Shown in pieces: positions 61,701 through 64,000 of a stretch of DNA of 64,000 bases. A model generated the notes under the pieces. That model made no database searches, was not told where the DNA came from, and worked only from the letters and a program-made list of their open reading frames with translations. The position numbers and the translations under genes are program-made. The DNA is from Hyphochytrium catenoides (Eukaryota; Sar; Hyphochytriomycetes; Hyphochytriales; Hyphochytriaceae): positions 1 through 64,000 of the forward strand of contig FLMG01003519.1 in the NCBI GenBank assembly GCA_900088475.1, in the 5' to 3' direction. Each line of letters starts with the position of its first letter. The first letter of the stretch is position 1.

Positions 61701-64000
61701 TTGGCGGTTGGTACCCCAAATTGAGCATCATTTGTTCACACCTAATAACACGCACAGCAGTTATAAGCACGGCCTTGTTCTATGAGCTCTGTCCTTCTCT
61801 TGTTTCCTTACTTGGCCATGGCGTTGCCAGTGATCTTGCTATTCAAAAAGAGTTTGAACCTTGTCAGGCACTGCTCGTGCAGCATCTTATTTGGATAACC
61901 TGCTCTGCTGATACGAATAGCCTCAATCACACCGGCGCAGCGAAGCTGACCGGCGACCTAGAGTCATGATGTCATTACCGACGTGTTAAGGCTCTTCGTC
62001 CAAAGCTCTAAAGTTACATGCCTATCTTACCTGATTCAAGTCCATCTCTGTTGAACTCTTCTTTGGGTTCGGCTTTATGCACCGGACATAGTGGACTTTT
62101 GTGCTCTGAATGTTCGTCATAAGCTCAGTCAAGCTATTCTTGAATTGAGTTCCTACTGTCGAGGTCGCAAGCGACCGCCTCTGCACTCCTCCTCCACCTT
62201 GAGATGTCCCTTCCTTGTCAGCAAACAGCTGGGAAAAAGAGTTTCGTAAGCCAAGCATAGTCTTAAAAGGGGACGCACTAGCAGACTAAAGCCTTAGGAA
62301 CGGATGGTAACCAGGACTTAAGGTGAGAAAGGGATAGTAAACCGGAAAGCAGCCGGAGAAGTCTTCAAATTCACCTCTACGACGAAGGGTATGGAGCTTG
62401 ACCTCATCAAGTCCGTCAAGTCTGGCAAAAGTGCGTCTTTATGCTTCTCTAGAAAGCCTACTGCCTCATAAGTTACGACGCCAGCATAGTGCTTGATAGC
62501 AAACTTGGTTCGAGAGGTCCTGATAAACTCTATAACCTGCACCTCGTCGTCTTTGTGCAAAGTCTGCAACTTGCTGACGAAAGCTTCCTCTGTACCCTTG
62601 GGGCGGGTTACTTCCTCATTGAGAAGAGATATTATACCCATCTTGCTCTCAATAACATCTAACACATCTTGATTGTCCTTGAACTCAATATGATCCCAGG
62701 TTACACCTGCACAGAAAATGAGAAACGATGGATAAGAAGCCTCAAGCCGTCTTCACAAAGGCCAACTAGTAGGACGCGTGAACAGTTCACTCAAACAACT
62801 ATAGCGACGATGTTAGAGAGACGGAGTCTAGACACGAAAGATATCTAACAGAAGATAACAGGAACCACCAGAACCCTGCACTCCGTACTCTTTCGTTACC
62901 CAACTACCTTCTTCCTCGTATTCAATCTGAACGGTCTTGAAGACATCCTGAGTGAATTTTTGCTGCAGCTTCTCATTGGCATAGTTGATGCAAAACTGCT
63001 CGAAGCTGTTGTGCTTGAAGTGCTCGAATCCAAAAATATCCAATATTCCCACTTGAGTGACCATCTATGACCAGGGATTTATTGGGCAAAGACAGGCAGG
63101 GTCAAATAACGAACAGAAGCAAGGAAACCCAGAATGGTTCTGTACAACAACCAGCTTGCTGGGGAGCTGCAAGTTAGCGGAAAGTGCGGCAGAAAGCCCT
63201 TCGCTCACCTTGGCATCATTAGACAGTGAGTTGTTCATAGTTGACACGATCCAGTTGAACATGTTTGAGTAAAGCGCTTTCGAGAGAGCGTCTCTGCAAT
63301 CAGCAGCGTCGGACGCTTTGAGCTGGACTGAGTATACATCGTTTCGGGCCCTATAATAAGTGACTGTTAGCAACATGCGACGCATACGTATAAAGTAAGA
63401 AAACGGCGGGCGAAAGGACGGAGCCAACGGGCGATTTACTTCCCATCCGAGAACTGAGAAATAAGCCCAAAAGAGGGAAACAAAGAAGCATAATTGTTCT
63501 AACCTCATGGTCCTAGTGCAGAATGCCTTTTCAATAGCTTCCGGAGCACAACCTAGAAGTTCCGTCACAGCAGCAAGAGAGTCTTTATTTGCAATCTCCG
63601 ATTCCTCATCGTTGGACTCCTTCGGCTTGAATGTGATCTCTCCAAGGTGGAGAACGGCGCTTACTGTCCTCATTAGCGCTCTGAGAAACGTCAATAACAA
63701 TTAGCTTTAGATTGATATTTGTCAAGTGGCAAACAGATCCTGAGAACAGTTTGATCCTGGAAACAAGCACAGAAAGGCACAGACAATCATGGAGTCGAGC
63801 GTCGCAGTAGGACTCCAAGTACCCTAGAATCTGGACAGAAGCGCAGTTGCTTTTTACCGAAGTGTAGCATCATCAAGTCCGATCGCTCTCAGCGCCTTGA
63901 CAGTCACTTCCCACGTAGGAGAGTCTCTCGCCTTCTCATTCTTACTACCTCCAAAATATACGTAGTCCTTCGCCTTATTTACTAGGTACTCTGCAGCCTC
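58769..64000 (-). CDS. Myosin heavy chain with IQ neck, coiled coil and C-terminal WW domain (N-terminus off right edge)
   Basis: Exons in window (minus): >64000-63858, 63680-63504, 63350-63209, 63064-62875, 62706-62375, 62228-62031, 61957-61812, 61741-61663, 61529-61310, 61178-61091, 60918-60765, 60571-60424, 60287-60133, 59991-59790, 59648-59445, 59334-59223, 59156-59039, 58960-58769; all phases agree. The motor shows SAVLHLGEI, the relay LDIFGFEHF with [14 protein letters not shown], an actin-binding loop 2 region rich in Gly, [23 protein letters not shown] and the converter LGRTKIYFQ. The P-loop lies outside. Several IQ motifs follow (e.g. [41 protein letters not shown]). Then come coiled coil ([20 protein letters not shown]), a Ser/Pro-rich tail and a WW domain (LPPGWIAK...GRVYYCNP...TQWTKP). 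It moves cargo on actin; WW domains bind Pro-rich ligands. Class not assigned. Confidence 0.95.
59381..59420. repeat. 20-bp tandem duplication in a myosin intron
   Basis: Two adjacent 20-bp units (59381-59400, 59401-59420) beginning AAGAGTGAACATCAAGA, one base different, inside the intron 59335-59444. Confidence 0.9.

Overview
The window is nuclear DNA of a microbial eukaryote. Almost every gene is cut by short GT-AG introns, mostly 45-80 bases. Exon phases could be followed by hand: for example, the 22 exons of the leucyl-tRNA synthetase add to exactly 1106 codons. The tandem Tudor/agenet-like protein, the IQ-rich and WW-containing myosin and the tightly packed genes suggest a stramenopile (heterokont) or a related SAR lineage. 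That placement is inference. No rRNA, tRNA, CRISPR array or bacterial-type operon was seen.

Layout, left to right. 1-6140 (-): a very large protein with degenerate EF-hands, RanBP2-type zinc fingers and at least 22 Tudor-like repeats, running off the left edge. 6754-10364 (+): an IQ/WW-like/dead trypsin-like protease/fibronectin III/armadillo multidomain protein. 11318-13253 (+): a CELF/Bruno-type protein with three RRMs. 13360-14459 (-): proteasome subunit alpha-5. 15157-16855 (+): an RCC1-repeat protein, whose stop lies 14 bp from the stop of a convergent DDX42-like RNA helicase (16870-19948, -). 19949-24764: a 4.8-kb stretch with no convincing gene but a diverged direct repeat. 24765-25679 (+): a single-exon type I membrane protein. 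26107-30886 (-): cytosolic leucyl-tRNA synthetase. 31662-33076 (-): a PPC/DUF296 protein with an N-terminal region resembling a decayed integrase zinc-binding domain. 34311-39187 (-): a class 3 lipase fused to an ectodomain and a multi-pass membrane region. 40622-41551 (+): a coiled-coil protein. 42185-42996 (-): an unknown small protein. 43970-44890 (-): a HINT-type HIT protein. 45682-46518 (-): a dual-specificity phosphatase with a possible CaaX box. 47199-48000 (+): a RING-H2 protein with a possible myristoylation signal. 48142-53252 and 53610-58140 (both -): two tandem large proteins with Trp-containing Sfi1/IQ-like repeats. 58769-64000 (-): a myosin heavy chain, N-terminus beyond the right edge, with IQ motifs, coiled coil and a C-terminal WW domain.

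The genes form no single pathway. A recurring theme is calmodulin/centrin-type binding: IQ or Sfi1-like motifs occur in four proteins, and EF-hand-like segments in one. Several genes have domain combinations I do not recognise as standard. Exon borders are hand-derived and supported by phase agreement and family alignment; uncertain joints are named in each entry.
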